Positions 38,326 through 47,636 of a stretch of DNA of 64,000 bases are shown here, piece after piece (the first letter of the stretch is position 1; each line of letters begins with the position of its first letter). A program made the translations under genes and the position numbers. This DNA comes from an uncultured Acidimicrobiales bacterium. GTDB taxonomy: Bacteria; Actinomycetota; Acidimicrobiia; Acidimicrobiales; Aldehydirespiratoraceae. The notes below the pieces were generated by a model. It was not told where the DNA came from. It saw nothing but the letters and a program-made list of their open reading frames with translations, and did no database searches. Location of the stretch: NCBI GenBank assembly GCA_951812975.1, contig CATOTC010000003.1, positions 310,001 through 374,000 of the forward strand. The letters run 5' to 3'.

Positions 38326-39387
38326 TTACAGCTCGCCGGAGCTGAAAACTACGTCCCTCAGGGCCTCGAACTCCTCAAGAACTTGACCTGACCCGACAGC
38401 AACGGCATAAAGAGGTTGGCGGGCGATCCGAACCGGCATCCCCGTCTCGTCAGCCAGCCGCTGGTCGATGTTGCGCAACAGGACTCCCCCACCCGCCAGA
38501 GTGATGCCACGCTCCATGATGTCTGCCGCAAGGTCGGGCGGGGTCTGGTCGAGGGTCGACTTGACTGCGTCGCAGACAGCGACGATCGGCTCCTCGAGCG
38601 CAGAGCGAATGTCTTGAGTGCTCACGACGATGCTGCGGGGTAGGCCGGTCACGAGGTCTCGTCCGCGGATCTCTGCGCACAACTCCTTCTTGAGCGGTGT
38701 AGCCGAACCGATCTGAACCTTCACTTCCTCAGCAGTACGCTCACCGAGCGCAAGACCGTGCTCCTTCTTGACGTGCTGGGCGATTGCATCATCGAGTTCG
38801 TCGCCGCCGACACGGACCGATTGACTCGCCACGACACCGCCGAGGGAGATGACCGCGACCTCGGTGGTCCCACCGCCGATATCGACGATCATGTTGCCCG
38901 TCGGCTCCTGAACAGGAAGGCCGGCACCGATCGCTGCAGCCATGGGCTCTTCGATTATGTAGGCCGGTTTGCTTGCGCCCGCGTACTCCGCTGCCTCCTG
39001 CACGGCGCGTTGTTCGACACCGGTGATTCCCGAAGGAACCGCGATCACCATGCGCGGCCGAGCCCACTTGCGCTGATGAACCTTGCGGATGAAGTAACGG
39101 AGCATCTTCTCGCAGATCTCGAAGTCTGCGATGACACCGTCCTTGAGCGGGCGGATGGCCCGAATATTGGCGGGGGTGCGTCCGATCATCCGTTTCGCTT
39201 CAAACCCGACAGCCAAAGGCCGGTTGTCGGTGGTGTCGATGGCGACCACAGACGGTTCGTCCAACACGACGCCTTCGCCCCGCACATACACCAGGGTGTT
39301 GGCGGTGCCGAGGTCGACTGCCATGTCACGTCCCATAGCAGCCCGCAGACCACCACCCAACATGCTCTTGAATGAGTCTGCAGCCAT
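38326..39387 (-). CDS. mreB: Actin-like cell shape protein MreB
   Basis: A 353-residue actin homologue that directs elongasome movement under the membrane. ATP-binding motifs: MAVDLGTANTLVYVRG (phosphate 1), IVDIGGGTTEVAVISLG (phosphate 2) and ITLAGGGVLLRNID (adenosine). The ATG at 39387 is chosen since it fits family length; the open frame runs 36 codons further upstream without recognisable sequence. It leads the mreB-mreC-mreD-mrdA-rodA operon. Confidence 0.95.
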   Translation of the reverse strand: MAADSFKSMLGGGLRAAMGRDMAVDLGTANTLVYVRGEGVVLDEPSVVAIDTTDNRPLAVGFEAKRMIGRTPANIRAIRPLKDGVIADFEICEKMLRYFIRKVHQRKWARPRMVIAVPSGITGVEQRAVQEAAEYAGASKPAYIIEEPMAAAIGAGLPVQEPTGNMIVDIGGGTTEVAVISLGGVVASQSVRVGGDELDDAIAQHVKKEHGLALGERTAEEVKVQIGSATPLKKELCAEIRGRDLVTGLPRSIVVSTQDIRSALEEPIVAVCDAVKSTLDQTPPDLAADIMERGITLAGGGVLLRNIDQRLADETGMPVRIARQPLYAVAVGSGQVLEEFEALRDVVFSSGEL

Positions 39388-39575
39388 TAGCTCGTTGCCT
39401 CGTTCCGGTATCCGAAGTTGGCCCGGGATAACCCAGCACGCACGGTGCTGTTCGCCCGCGCCCCAGTGTACGCAGAAATGCCGACCCGATGCCAAGAATC
39501 GATTGCACGCGGCCCATCATCAATGAACAGCGGTGTGTGGACAACAGAGCCGATCGGTAGTGCCGTCATCTGAGG

Positions 39576-39992
39576 TCAGCCTCGGCTCAGGTCCGGGAAG
39601 AAGATCGCAATCTCGCGTTCCGCGGACTCACCGGAGTCGCTCCCGTGAATCAAGTTCTCTGTGAACTGGTTGCCGAGGTCTCCACGGATCGTTCCCGGGT
39701 CCGCCGCCAGCGGATCGGTCGCTCCGATCATCTGGCGAGCCACGCGCCACGTCTCAGACACGCCTTCGACGACCGCTACCAACACCGGACCCCGGCTCAT
39801 GAACGCGACCAAGTCGTTGTAGAACGGTTTGCCCTGATGCTCTGCATAGTGGCGGGCGAGGGTCTCCTCGTCGAGCACCCGGAGCTCCGCCGCCGCCAGC
39901 TTCAGCCCCTTGCGTTCGAAGCGCCCGAGTATCTCGCCCACCAGACCGCGTTCCACCGCGTCCGGTTTGCAGATGATGAGAGTTCGGTCCAT
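39576..39992 (-). CDS. ndk: Nucleoside diphosphate kinase
   Basis: A 138-residue kinase that balances nucleoside triphosphate pools through a phospho-histidine. It begins MDRTLIICKPDAVERGLVGE and has the active-site His116 in NLIHGSDS. The ATG at 39992 fits the family start; upstream codons in frame only translate an 18-bp tandem repeat at 40026-40061. About 190 bases without a recognisable gene or site separate it from mreB. Confidence 0.96.
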   Translation of the reverse strand: MDRTLIICKPDAVERGLVGEILGRFERKGLKLAAAELRVLDEETLARHYAEHQGKPFYNDLVAFMSRGPVLVAVVEGVSETWRVARQMIGATDPLAADPGTIRGDLGNQFTENLIHGSDSGESAEREIAIFFPDLSRG

Positions 39993-40025
39993 GCGCTGGA
40001 AGGCTATCCCTTCGATTGAAAACGG

Positions 40026-40061
40026 CACCGCGATTCGAAACGTCACCGCGATTTCAAACGT
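40026..40061. repeat. 18-bp tandem duplication upstream of ndk
   Basis: CACCGCGATTCGAAACGT is followed directly by CACCGCGATTTCAAACGT (two differences), then a third CACC. It lies in the leader between folC and ndk, 34 bases upstream of the ndk start. No function is apparent. Confidence 0.7.
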
Positions 40062-40092
40062 CACCACGCACCTGACGCGGGCTTGGTCTCGG

Positions 40093-41379
40093 CTACAGCT
40101 CCGCGGCGAACTCGCGTGCGACCTCCAAAACGGTCACCGAACCCGCGACCACGATCAGGTCCTCGTCGTCGGCCTGATCTAAGACGAAATCCAAGGCTGG
40201 GGCGATGTCTGAGACAGCTTCGGCGCGCGCACCCAACGAGACTGCCGTGTCACACAGGGCCCTCGCTGCAACACCGCGGGGTGTGGGAGCCGTACAGGTG
40301 ACCAACAGGTCGAAGTTGGCCGCGTCGAGGGCCCCGAGCACCTCCGCAGGATCTCGGCCGTCCTGGATTCCGAAGACCAGGAATCGACGGTTGAGTCCGC
40401 CGAAATCCTCCACGAGCGACCTTGCCAGCGCCTGCGCTCCAGGCGGATTGTGGGCAGCATCGAGCAGCATCAACGGACTGCGGTGGACCACCTCGAGCCG
40501 GCCCGGCGCCTCCACCGAACCGAAGGCCTCCCCCAACACTTCTGAGCTGAGCGGTGCGTCGAAGAACTCCTCGACCGCGCAGACAGCCAGCGCGGCGTTG
40601 TGTCCCTGATGGGCGCCATGCAGTCCGAGAAACACATCAGAATGCGTGGATCTCGGCGTTTCAATGCTCAGTAGGCGACCGCCGACCGCCACCTCCTTGC
40701 TCAACAGGGCGGGCGTGACGATGGAGGCCGGTGACTGTGCGGCGACGATCTCCGTGAGCTCGGCGGTGCTCTCACCGACGACGACACTTGAACCGGCCTT
40801 GACGATTCCGGCCTTCTCCTGCGCTACGCGACGCCACCAACCCGGCGCCCCGTCGGTGTGGTCGCGCCCGACGTTGGTGATCACCGCGACCTGGCCATCG
40901 ACGACGTTGGTCGCGTCAAACCGTCCCAACATTCCCACCTCAACCACCGCCACCTCGACCGCCTCGTTCGCGAAATGCGCGAACGCAGCCGCCGTCACCG
41001 TCTCGAACCAGCTCAACGGTTCAAGTTCAGCCGCCTCCACAAGGCGTGCGATGTCGCCGACAGCCTGACCGAACGTCGGCTGGTCGAGTTCGGCGGCCCC
41101 CACCCGGATCCGCTCGCACGGAGTGACCAGGTGCGGACTCGTGTACAACCCGACCCGCAGTCCCATCGCGCTCAGTAACGACTCGATCATCCGCGCGGTC
41201 GAGCCCTTGCCGTTGGTGCCGGTGATGTGGAGGACCGGACAAGCGTGTTGAGGGTCGCCCAGGATCGCCATGACGTTGAGCATCTTGTCCAGCGACAGAC
41301 CCTTGATCGCTCCCGCACGCGGCTGAACCTCGTAGTTGATCAGCCGATCAAGATGATTCAGCGCCTCTCGATAGTCCAA
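40093..41379 (-). CDS. folC: Folylpolyglutamate / dihydrofolate synthase
   Basis: A 428-residue Mur-ligase-family enzyme that adds glutamate to folates, and in many bacteria also makes dihydrofolate. The P-loop is HITGTNGKGSTARMI near residue 50; VVEVGMLGRFDATNVV and ITNVGRDHTD follow, and LLDAAHNPPGAQAL marks the C-terminal domain. Downstream of clpX by 42 bases, as in other actinobacteria. Whether it has both activities cannot be told from sequence. Confidence 0.94.
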   Translation of the reverse strand: MDYREALNHLDRLINYEVQPRAGAIKGLSLDKMLNVMAILGDPQHACPVLHITGTNGKGSTARMIESLLSAMGLRVGLYTSPHLVTPCERIRVGAAELDQPTFGQAVGDIARLVEAAELEPLSWFETVTAAAFAHFANEAVEVAVVEVGMLGRFDATNVVDGQVAVITNVGRDHTDGAPGWWRRVAQEKAGIVKAGSSVVVGESTAELTEIVAAQSPASIVTPALLSKEVAVGGRLLSIETPRSTHSDVFLGLHGAHQGHNAALAVCAVEEFFDAPLSSEVLGEAFGSVEAPGRLEVVHRSPLMLLDAAHNPPGAQALARSLVEDFGGLNRRFLVFGIQDGRDPAEVLGALDAANFDLLVTCTAPTPRGVAARALCDTAVSLGARAEAVSDIAPALDFVLDQADDEDLIVVAGSVTVLEVAREFAAEL

Positions 41380-41421
41380 GTCACCAGTCCCGTTGCTTGG
41401 GGATCAAACAGCTCGGTCGCC

Positions 41422-42675
41422 TCAGCTGGCGCGCAGGTCCTCGACGCGGTCGAGCAGCACCGGCGGGACCTTCTCGAGGACCGTGTCCTCGTCGATCACG
41501 ACCTGGCCGACATCGTCACGACCGGGAAGGTCGTACATGACGTCGAGCAGAACCTCTTCGAGGATCGCGCGCAGCCCGCGTGCGCCCGAGGACCGCTTGA
41601 TCGCCTCCTCAGCAACAGCCAGAAGCGCTGACGGGGTGAACTCCAGGTCGACGTTCTCGAATTCAAAGATCTTCTGATACTGCTTGACGAGGGCGTTGCG
41701 GGGTTCAGTGAGAATCTCCACGAGCGCGTCCACTTCGAGGTGTCCCACCGCACCCTGTACGGGCAGGCGCCCGATGAACTCGGGGATCAGACCGAACTTG
41801 ACAAGGTCTTCGGGCAGTACCTCATCGAAGATCGCTCCGAGATCCTTGTCTTCGGGGCGTCGAATATCGGCCCCGAAGCCGACACCGGTAGTCCCGATCC
41901 GATTCTCGACGATCTTCTCGATGCCTGCGAACGCCCCTCCGCAGATGAACAGCACATTGGAGGTGTCGATCTGGATGAACTCCTGGTGGGGGTGCTTGCG
42001 TCCGCCTTGAGGCGGTACGGCTGCCGTCGTTCCTTCGAGAATCTTCAGAAGCGCCTGTTGAACTCCCTCACCGGACACGTCGCGGGTGATCGACGGGTTC
42101 TCGCTCTTGCGGGCCACCTTGTCGATCTCGTCGATGTAGATGATTCCGGTCTCAGCCTTCTTGATGTCGTAGTCGGCTGCCTGGATCAGCTTCAACAGGA
42201 TGTTCTCGACGTCCTCGCCGACGTATCCGGCCTCGGTGAGTGCAGTGGCATCGGCGATCGCGAAGGGCACGTTGAGCATCCGGGCCAGAGTCTGCGCCAT
42301 CAGCGTCTTGCCGCACCCGGTCGGGCCGATCAGCAGTATGTTGGACTTCGAGAGTTCAACTTCGGAGTCAAGCTGGGAGCCCAACTCCACCCGCTTGTAG
42401 TGGTTGTAGACGGCCACTGAGAGGATCCGCTTGGCGTTGTCCTGCCCGACGACGTAATCGTCGAGGAACTGGTAGATCTCCCGCGGCGAGGGCAGCACCC
42501 CCAGACTGTTCTCGGAACCCTCCGCCAACTCCTCTTTGATGATCTCGTTGCAGAGACCGATGCATTCGTCGCAGATGTAGACCCCAGGACCCGCAATGAG
42601 CTTCATGACCTGCTTTTGTGACTTCCCGCAGAAAGAACACTTCAGCAGTTCTCCACCTTCGCCGAATTTGGCCAC
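41422..42675 (-). CDS. clpX: ClpX ATP-dependent unfoldase
   Basis: A 417-residue AAA+ subunit that recognises, unfolds and feeds proteins, including tmRNA-tagged ones, to ClpP. The zinc domain uses Cys13, Cys16, Cys35 and Cys38 (CSFC, CDEC). Walker A is GPTGCGKT (117-124), Walker B is IIYIDEIDK, and [11 protein letters not shown] marks the sensor 2 region. It follows clpP by 34 bases. smpB and ssrA are in the same window, which completes the tagging-degradation pathway. Confidence 0.97.
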   Translation of the reverse strand: MAKFGEGGELLKCSFCGKSQKQVMKLIAGPGVYICDECIGLCNEIIKEELAEGSENSLGVLPSPREIYQFLDDYVVGQDNAKRILSVAVYNHYKRVELGSQLDSEVELSKSNILLIGPTGCGKTLMAQTLARMLNVPFAIADATALTEAGYVGEDVENILLKLIQAADYDIKKAETGIIYIDEIDKVARKSENPSITRDVSGEGVQQALLKILEGTTAAVPPQGGRKHPHQEFIQIDTSNVLFICGGAFAGIEKIVENRIGTTGVGFGADIRRPEDKDLGAIFDEVLPEDLVKFGLIPEFIGRLPVQGAVGHLEVDALVEILTEPRNALVKQYQKIFEFENVDLEFTPSALLAVAEEAIKRSSGARGLRAILEEVLLDVMYDLPGRDDVGQVVIDEDTVLEKVPPVLLDRVEDLRAS

Positions 42676-42709
42676 TGGTTCCTTCCCTGCTTTCCGGATC
42701 TGGACGGAT

Positions 42710-43351
42710 TCAGCCGATCACTGCGATCGCACCGCTGCTGTCAACAGTATTACGCGTCTCAATCACCTCATCGATTATGCCGTACTCTTTGGCCTGAAGC
42801 GCGGTCATTACGAAGTCTCGGTCCGTGTCGGCCGCGATCTTCTCGACCGACTGACCGGTGTGTAGGGCCAGAACCTGCTCCAGCGAGACCTTCATCCGCT
42901 GGATCTCGGCGGCTATCAACTCGATGTCGCTGGCCTGTCCGCGAGCACCGGCGTAGGGCTGATGAATGAGGATCCGAGCGTGGGGCAGTGCCAGGCGCTT
43001 GCCCGGTGCACCGGCCGCCAACAGCACCGCTGCAGCCGACGCTGCCTGACCGAAACAGATCGTGGTGATGTCGGGCTTGATGTAGCACATCGTGTCGTAG
43101 ATCGCGAACAGGGCGTTGATGTCGCCGCCCGGCGAGTTGATGTACAGGTTGATGTCCTTGTCGGGATTCTCCGACTCCAGGTGCAGCAGCTGGGCACAGA
43201 TCAGGTTTGCGATGGTGTCGTCGATCGGCGTGCCGATGAAGATGATGTTCTCCTTCAACAGACGGCTGTACAGGTCAAAGGCCCGTTCTCCCCGGTTCGT
43301 CTGCTCCACGACGGTGGGAACGAGGTAGCCGCGGGGGTTGATGTCAGTCAT
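42710..43351 (-). CDS. clpP: ClpP serine protease subunit
   Basis: A 213-residue peptidase with catalytic Ser105 in [13 protein letters not shown] and His130 in [11 protein letters not shown]. The GQAASAAA context resembles actinobacterial ClpP2-type subunits more than the GMAASMGA of others. Many actinobacteria have two tandem clpP genes, but only one is here, so a second may lie elsewhere. The start overlaps the tig stop (ATGA). Confidence 0.95.
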   Translation of the reverse strand: MTDINPRGYLVPTVVEQTNRGERAFDLYSRLLKENIIFIGTPIDDTIANLICAQLLHLESENPDKDINLYINSPGGDINALFAIYDTMCYIKPDITTICFGQAASAAAVLLAAGAPGKRLALPHARILIHQPYAGARGQASDIELIAAEIQRMKVSLEQVLALHTGQSVEKIAADTDRDFVMTALQAKEYGIIDEVIETRNTVDSSGAIAVIG

Positions 43352-44742
43352 TGGTCGTCTCCATCGTCTGTCGGTGCGTCGTCTGTCGCTTCGTCCTGGG
43401 GGTCGGCGGCCTCGGATGACTCCGCTGCTCGCAGATCAACCGCAGCACCGGATTCGTCGATAAGTTCAACGTTGTCAAGAAGCCACTCTAGGGCCTTGGA
43501 TTTGGCGAGATCGGCACGCAACGACGAGAGTTGTCCCAATTCTCTGAGCCGCTCCATCTGCTCAGAGCCGTCGGCACCGACCCTCGCGGCCATTTCATCG
43601 ATCGTCTCGGTGAGTGTGTCGTCGTCGGGGTTGAGTCCCTCGGCCGCAGCGATCGCCCGCAGGGCCAGGTCGACCTTGACCGCGTTCTCAGCAGACCCCG
43701 CGAACTCAGAGCGCAGCTGATCGATGTCCTGGCCCGTCTGGGCGAAGTAGTCGTTCGGGTCGACTCCAGACTCCTGCAGATTCCCGAACAGTTCCTGAAG
43801 CCGACCATTGATCTCGTCGGTGACCATCACCTCAGGGACCTCCTCGGTCACCAGATCAGCGAGCGCCTCGGCGATCTTCAGGTCAGCGGTGCGACGGGCC
43901 ATCGACATCTTCATCGAAGCGAGACGTTCGCTGATGTCGGCGCGCAGTTCATCGACCGTCTCGAACTCGGTTGCTTCGGCGGCCCAGGAGTCGTCGAGTT
44001 CCGGCAGGACCGCTTCGCGCACGTCCAGGACATCGATGACGAAGTTGAGGGGCTCGGGCTCGTCGGGGTCCGGATGGGCAGCTTCGAAGGTCACCTCATC
44101 ACCGGCGACGGCGCCGCGGAGGTTCTCGTCGATCTCCGCCACGACGGCACCGGTGCCCACCTCGTAGTCGTAGTCGCTGGCTGACAAGCCGGGCAGTTCC
44201 TCACCGCCGTGGCTGCCGACGATGTCGATGCCGACCTGATCACCGTCGGTTGCAGGCCGATCCACGGTCTGGAACACGGCATGCTCGGCTCGGAGCCGAT
44301 CGATCTCGGAGTCGATGTCCTCATCTGTTGGGTCAGGGCTCGGGACCTCGATGCGCAGGCCGTTGTAGCCGGCCACTTCGATCACGGGTCGGATCTCGAC
44401 TGTGGCGTCGAAGACCACCGCGCCCCCCTCCTGTCCGGCAACGATCTCGATGTCGGGCGAGTCGATCACGTCCACGTCGTGTTGGACCACAGCCTGCTGG
44501 TAGTAGCCGGGCAGTTCCTCACGGAGAGCCTCGGAGCGTCCGTACTGGTGCCCGAGCTGGACCTCGAGGATCCGACGCGGGACCTTGCCCTGTCGAAATC
44601 CTGGTATCCGGACCTGTTTGGAGATACGCCTGAACGCCTCGGAAACCGCTGTGTCGAACTCCTTCTCATCAACCTCGACCGTCAACTTGACCTTGTTGTC
44701 GTCAAGGAACTCGATACTGCTCGTAGTGCCATTGTTGTTCAC
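43348..44742 (-). CDS. tig: Trigger factor chaperone
   Basis: A 464-residue ribosome-bound chaperone. The N-terminal ribosome-binding domain has [20 protein letters not shown], the middle is the FKBP-like PPIase domain ([19 protein letters not shown]), and the C-terminal arm is long and helical. The last 35 residues are acidic (Asp-rich). It leads the tig-clpP-clpX-folC-ndk gene run. Confidence 0.95.
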   Translation of the reverse strand: MNNNGTTSSIEFLDDNKVKLTVEVDEKEFDTAVSEAFRRISKQVRIPGFRQGKVPRRILEVQLGHQYGRSEALREELPGYYQQAVVQHDVDVIDSPDIEIVAGQEGGAVVFDATVEIRPVIEVAGYNGLRIEVPSPDPTDEDIDSEIDRLRAEHAVFQTVDRPATDGDQVGIDIVGSHGGEELPGLSASDYDYEVGTGAVVAEIDENLRGAVAGDEVTFEAAHPDPDEPEPLNFVIDVLDVREAVLPELDDSWAAEATEFETVDELRADISERLASMKMSMARRTADLKIAEALADLVTEEVPEVMVTDEINGRLQELFGNLQESGVDPNDYFAQTGQDIDQLRSEFAGSAENAVKVDLALRAIAAAEGLNPDDDTLTETIDEMAARVGADGSEQMERLRELGQLSSLRADLAKSKALEWLLDNVELIDESGAAVDLRAAESSEAADPQDEATDDAPTDDGDDQ

Positions 44743-44885
44743 CCGAAAGAGCCTAACGGCACGCGGGATCGACTCAATTGCCCAACAGCCTCGCCAACCG
44801 AGTTCAGGTCATCTGGGCGCTTCGACTCCGAGACGGTTCAATCTCTGCACAGGCCGCTAACCTCCCGTTAGCCTCGAAAGGCGCC

Positions 44886-44960
44886 GCGGGTGTAGTTCAA
44901 CGGCCAGAACCTCAGCCTTCCAAGCTGATGATGGGAGTTCGATTCTCCTCACCCGCTCCA
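44886..44960 (+). tRNA. tRNA-Gly (anticodon TCC)
   Basis: Acceptor GCGGGTG pairs with CACCCGC; the anticodon loop CTTCCAA in a CAGC/GCTG stem gives anticodon TCC. The T-arm is GGGAG-TTCGATT-CTCCT (one mismatch at the stem end). The discriminator is T and CCA is encoded, unlike the tRNA-Ala and tmRNA genes of this window. Confidence 0.95.
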
Positions 44961-45045
44961 TCCGAACGCTAATCGGGGCTCCCGCGTTCAGGCCGTGCAC
45001 GGTGGATCGAACTGATGTGACCGATTACGCAACCGGTTTTGGTCG

Positions 45046-45273
45046 CTAACCGGTTGACGGATACAGATGCGCCATCGTTCCGGGTTCCACCCGACAGGTC
45101 TCGATGAAGTCGTCGACATCATCTCGCTTGAGCCGGATCACGCGACCGAACTTGTAAGCCGGAATCTGACCCTCGTCAATAAACCGGTACAGGGTTCTCG
45201 GCGTGATGCCCAGCCGGTCTGACGCTGCCGGGGTTGACAACCAAATCACATCATCTGCAGGTTGCTCGGGCAT
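45046..45273 (-). CDS. Small helix-turn-helix protein (excisionase/BldC-like)
   Basis: A 75-residue protein of the MerR/excisionase HTH_17 type: LSTPAASDRLGITPRTLYRF is the helix-turn-helix, followed by the IPAYKFGRVIRLKRDDVDDF wing. BldC-type proteins of this size regulate development and secretion genes in actinobacteria. It is divergent from the Tad cluster and could control it; that is inference from position. Confidence 0.85.
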   Translation of the reverse strand: MPEQPADDVIWLSTPAASDRLGITPRTLYRFIDEGQIPAYKFGRVIRLKRDDVDDFIETCRVEPGTMAHLYPSTG

Positions 45274-45502
45274 TCTGCCTCCCTTCAGAAGAAAATTCCC
45301 CTGGTGATTTACGCTAATTTACAGGGTTTTTGAGGCGATCACATCGGTTGTAGGCCAGCAACATCGAAATTAGCTGTGGAAGTCTGATTTTTCTGCTGTT
45401 ATGGTCTCGCTGCGAGTCGATCAGGAGCGGGAACTGTCTGGTCGGCTCGGCGGGGCGGGCGCCACGAAGGCGCACGCCAAAGGCGGAGGAGTTTCAACGG
45501 CG

Positions 45503-46324
45503 ATGACAGATCCAAGGACCCAGGGCCTTGACGCGGCGGCACCGGAAACGGCGGGTGTCAAACGATCCATAGTCTCCCGCCGCAGCCTTCCCAACGGACG
45601 AGCGCTCATCGGCGCGCTGCTGGTGACGGTCGCCGCGGTAGGAGCATTCGTATTCTCCACCCGAGGCGAGAGCGGGCCCAAAAACGAATACCTCGTCCTG
45701 CTCAGAGACATCGACGCCGGTGGGTTGGTCAACGCCGCTGATGTGACGTACGAACCGATGACGCTCAGCCCGGAGCTGGCCGATATCGCCTTCTCCTCGA
45801 CACGCAGCGACACGACCGGGCACCTCGACGGCGCGACAGCCCTGCGCTTCCTGCATGCAGGCGCGTTGCTGCTCGCTCCCGATCTGCGCGGCGCCAACCG
45901 GGTCCCCGGCGGGGAGACGACCGAGATACACGAACTGACCGTGCCAGTGCCGGTGGACCGCACACCTGAGGCGCTCGCACGGGGCGACCGGGTCGCCGTC
46001 CTCGCCTACGACTCACGCAACGACACAACCTGGACCGCAGTTGACGATGGGCTGGTTCTGGACTACAGCACGTCGCGCGACGGCATCGGTCCGAGCTCGC
46101 ACGGCCGTCTCACGCTGGCGCTGAGTGGTCCTCAGGGCGTCCTGCGCGGCGCGCACCTGTCATTTCTTGAACTCACCGTGGTGCTGACGACGAGAGCTGC
46201 CAACGACGAGTATCCCGGGCACTACGGCGGTCCGATTCGAGTCGATCCGCGCAACGAGGGTGATCCCTCGGGTGTGCCGCCCGACGACGCGGTCGTCACC
46301 GACAGCGAGGAGTTCATGCAATGA
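45503..46324 (+). CDS. SAF-domain pilus assembly protein (CpaB/RcpC-like)
   Basis: About 273 residues. One membrane helix (ALIGALLVTVAAVGAFVF) is followed by a SAF-like domain (YLVLLRDIDAGGLVNAADVT) and a second CpaB-like segment (VPVPVDRTPEALARGDRVAVL). CpaB proteins stabilise Tad/Flp pilus machines outside the membrane. The ATG at 45503 follows a GGAGGA ribosome site by about 10 bases; an ATG at 45401 is a weaker alternative. It is the first gene of the Tad operon and overlaps the next (ATGA). Confidence 0.78.
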   Translation: MTDPRTQGLDAAAPETAGVKRSIVSRRSLPNGRALIGALLVTVAAVGAFVFSTRGESGPKNEYLVLLRDIDAGGLVNAADVTYEPMTLSPELADIAFSSTRSDTTGHLDGATALRFLHAGALLLAPDLRGANRVPGGETTEIHELTVPVPVDRTPEALARGDRVAVLAYDSRNDTTWTAVDDGLVLDYSTSRDGIGPSSHGRLTLALSGPQGVLRGAHLSFLELTVVLTTRAANDEYPGHYGGPIRVDPRNEGDPSGVPPDDAVVTDSEEFMQ

Positions 46325-47625
46325 GCGATGATCGCTGGGTCGTTCTCGGTCTCGGCCACCCCAGAGCCGAATGGTTCAGCAGACTGTCCCGATGGTCGAC
46401 CGCTGCGGCCGTCCCGGTCGACTTCATAAAGTGCATCTCAAGAGACGAGGTGCTGGCGCGACTCAACGGCGGAAGGTCCTGCTCGGCGCTGCTCGTCGGC
46501 GACGACGTCGTCGGACTCGACCGCGACCTGATCGACAGTGTTCGCATCGCCGGCGCAGCTGTCATCGTCGTGGGCTCCACCTTCGAACGGGACTGGAACG
46601 AACTCGGTGTCGCCACACGCCTTCCCGAGGAATTCGAGCGGTCGGACCTGCTCGGCGCGCTCACCGACCACGCCGCGCCGATCGCGAACATTGCCGCGGT
46701 CGTCGGCGACTCCCCTGTGGAGGTGTCCTCAACGTGGCGCGGTCGCCTGATCGCCGTCACGGGGCCGGGAGGGGCCGGATCATCGGTAGTGGCGATGGCT
46801 GCGGGTCAGTCGTTCGCCAAAGAGCCGAGCAACCACTCGATGGTGTTGTTGGCAGACCTTGCTCTGAACGCCGAGCAGGGAATGCTGCACGACGCGCGGG
46901 AAGTGATCCCCGGAGTGCAGGAGTTCGTTGACGCGCACCGAGTCGGCAGAGTGCCCGTCGAAGTGATGCGGTCACTCGTGTTCGAGGCCGTCGACCGCGG
47001 CTACCACCTGCTGCTCGGCCTGCGCCGTCATCGTGACTGGACGGCGATTCGGCCTCGATCCTTCGAATCGGCCCTTGACGGGATGCTACGCGCCTACCGC
47101 CTGGTCATAGCTGATATCGACCACGACTTTGAAGGCGAGCGAGACACTGGTTCGCGAGACATCGAGGACCGCAATCACATGGCCAGAACGGTCGCGGCCA
47201 GAGCCGACCTCGTTGTCGTCGTCGGCCTCGCCACCACCAAGGGAATCCACTCGATGACACGGACGATCCGTGAACTCGTCGCCATGAAGATCGAATCGGA
47301 ACGGATCGTCGCGGTTTTGAACCGAACCACTCGCAACCCCCGTCGGCAAGTCGATGCCGCCGACGCCCTGGCCAGTCTGCTGGCACGCGACGAGAGCGTC
47401 GGCGACATCGGCGACCCCGTCTTCGTGAGCGAGAGAGCCGATATCGAGGACGCCCTTCGTGACGGCGTTCGGCTGCCGAACAACGCAGGAAAGTCGTTGC
47501 ACCGGCAACTCTCGAACCGGCTCCGGACGCCTGTGGGCGAATTGAGTTCACAAGACCCAGCCGAGACCCCCGAACCGGTGCCGGTAGCGCCCGGATCGCT
47601 CGGGCACTGGACCGACCAGACCTGA
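46321..47625 (+). CDS. CpaE-like P-loop protein with degenerate Walker A
   Basis: A 434-residue protein with a receiver-like N-terminal third and a MinD/ParA-type ATPase fold, like CpaE/TadZ, which place Tad machines in the cell. The deviant Walker A region reads TGPGGAGSSVVAMA where the family has KGGVGKTT, so both signature lysines are absent. It may bind partners without hydrolysing ATP. It lies between the SAF gene (ATGA overlap) and the TadA ATPase gene (11 bases). Confidence 0.75.
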   Translation: MSDDRWVVLGLGHPRAEWFSRLSRWSTAAAVPVDFIKCISRDEVLARLNGGRSCSALLVGDDVVGLDRDLIDSVRIAGAAVIVVGSTFERDWNELGVATRLPEEFERSDLLGALTDHAAPIANIAAVVGDSPVEVSSTWRGRLIAVTGPGGAGSSVVAMAAGQSFAKEPSNHSMVLLADLALNAEQGMLHDAREVIPGVQEFVDAHRVGRVPVEVMRSLVFEAVDRGYHLLLGLRRHRDWTAIRPRSFESALDGMLRAYRLVIADIDHDFEGERDTGSRDIEDRNHMARTVAARADLVVVVGLATTKGIHSMTRTIRELVAMKIESERIVAVLNRTTRNPRRQVDAADALASLLARDESVGDIGDPVFVSERADIEDALRDGVRLPNNAGKSLHRQLSNRLRTPVGELSSQDPAETPEPVPVAPGSLGHWTDQT

Positions 47626-47636
47626 CTGTCACGACC

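Noticed and set aside
43010-43050. ClpP with GQAASAAA in place of GMAASMGA as a defective active site
   Set aside because: The catalytic Ser and His are present, and this variant is usual for actinobacterial ClpP2-type subunits.
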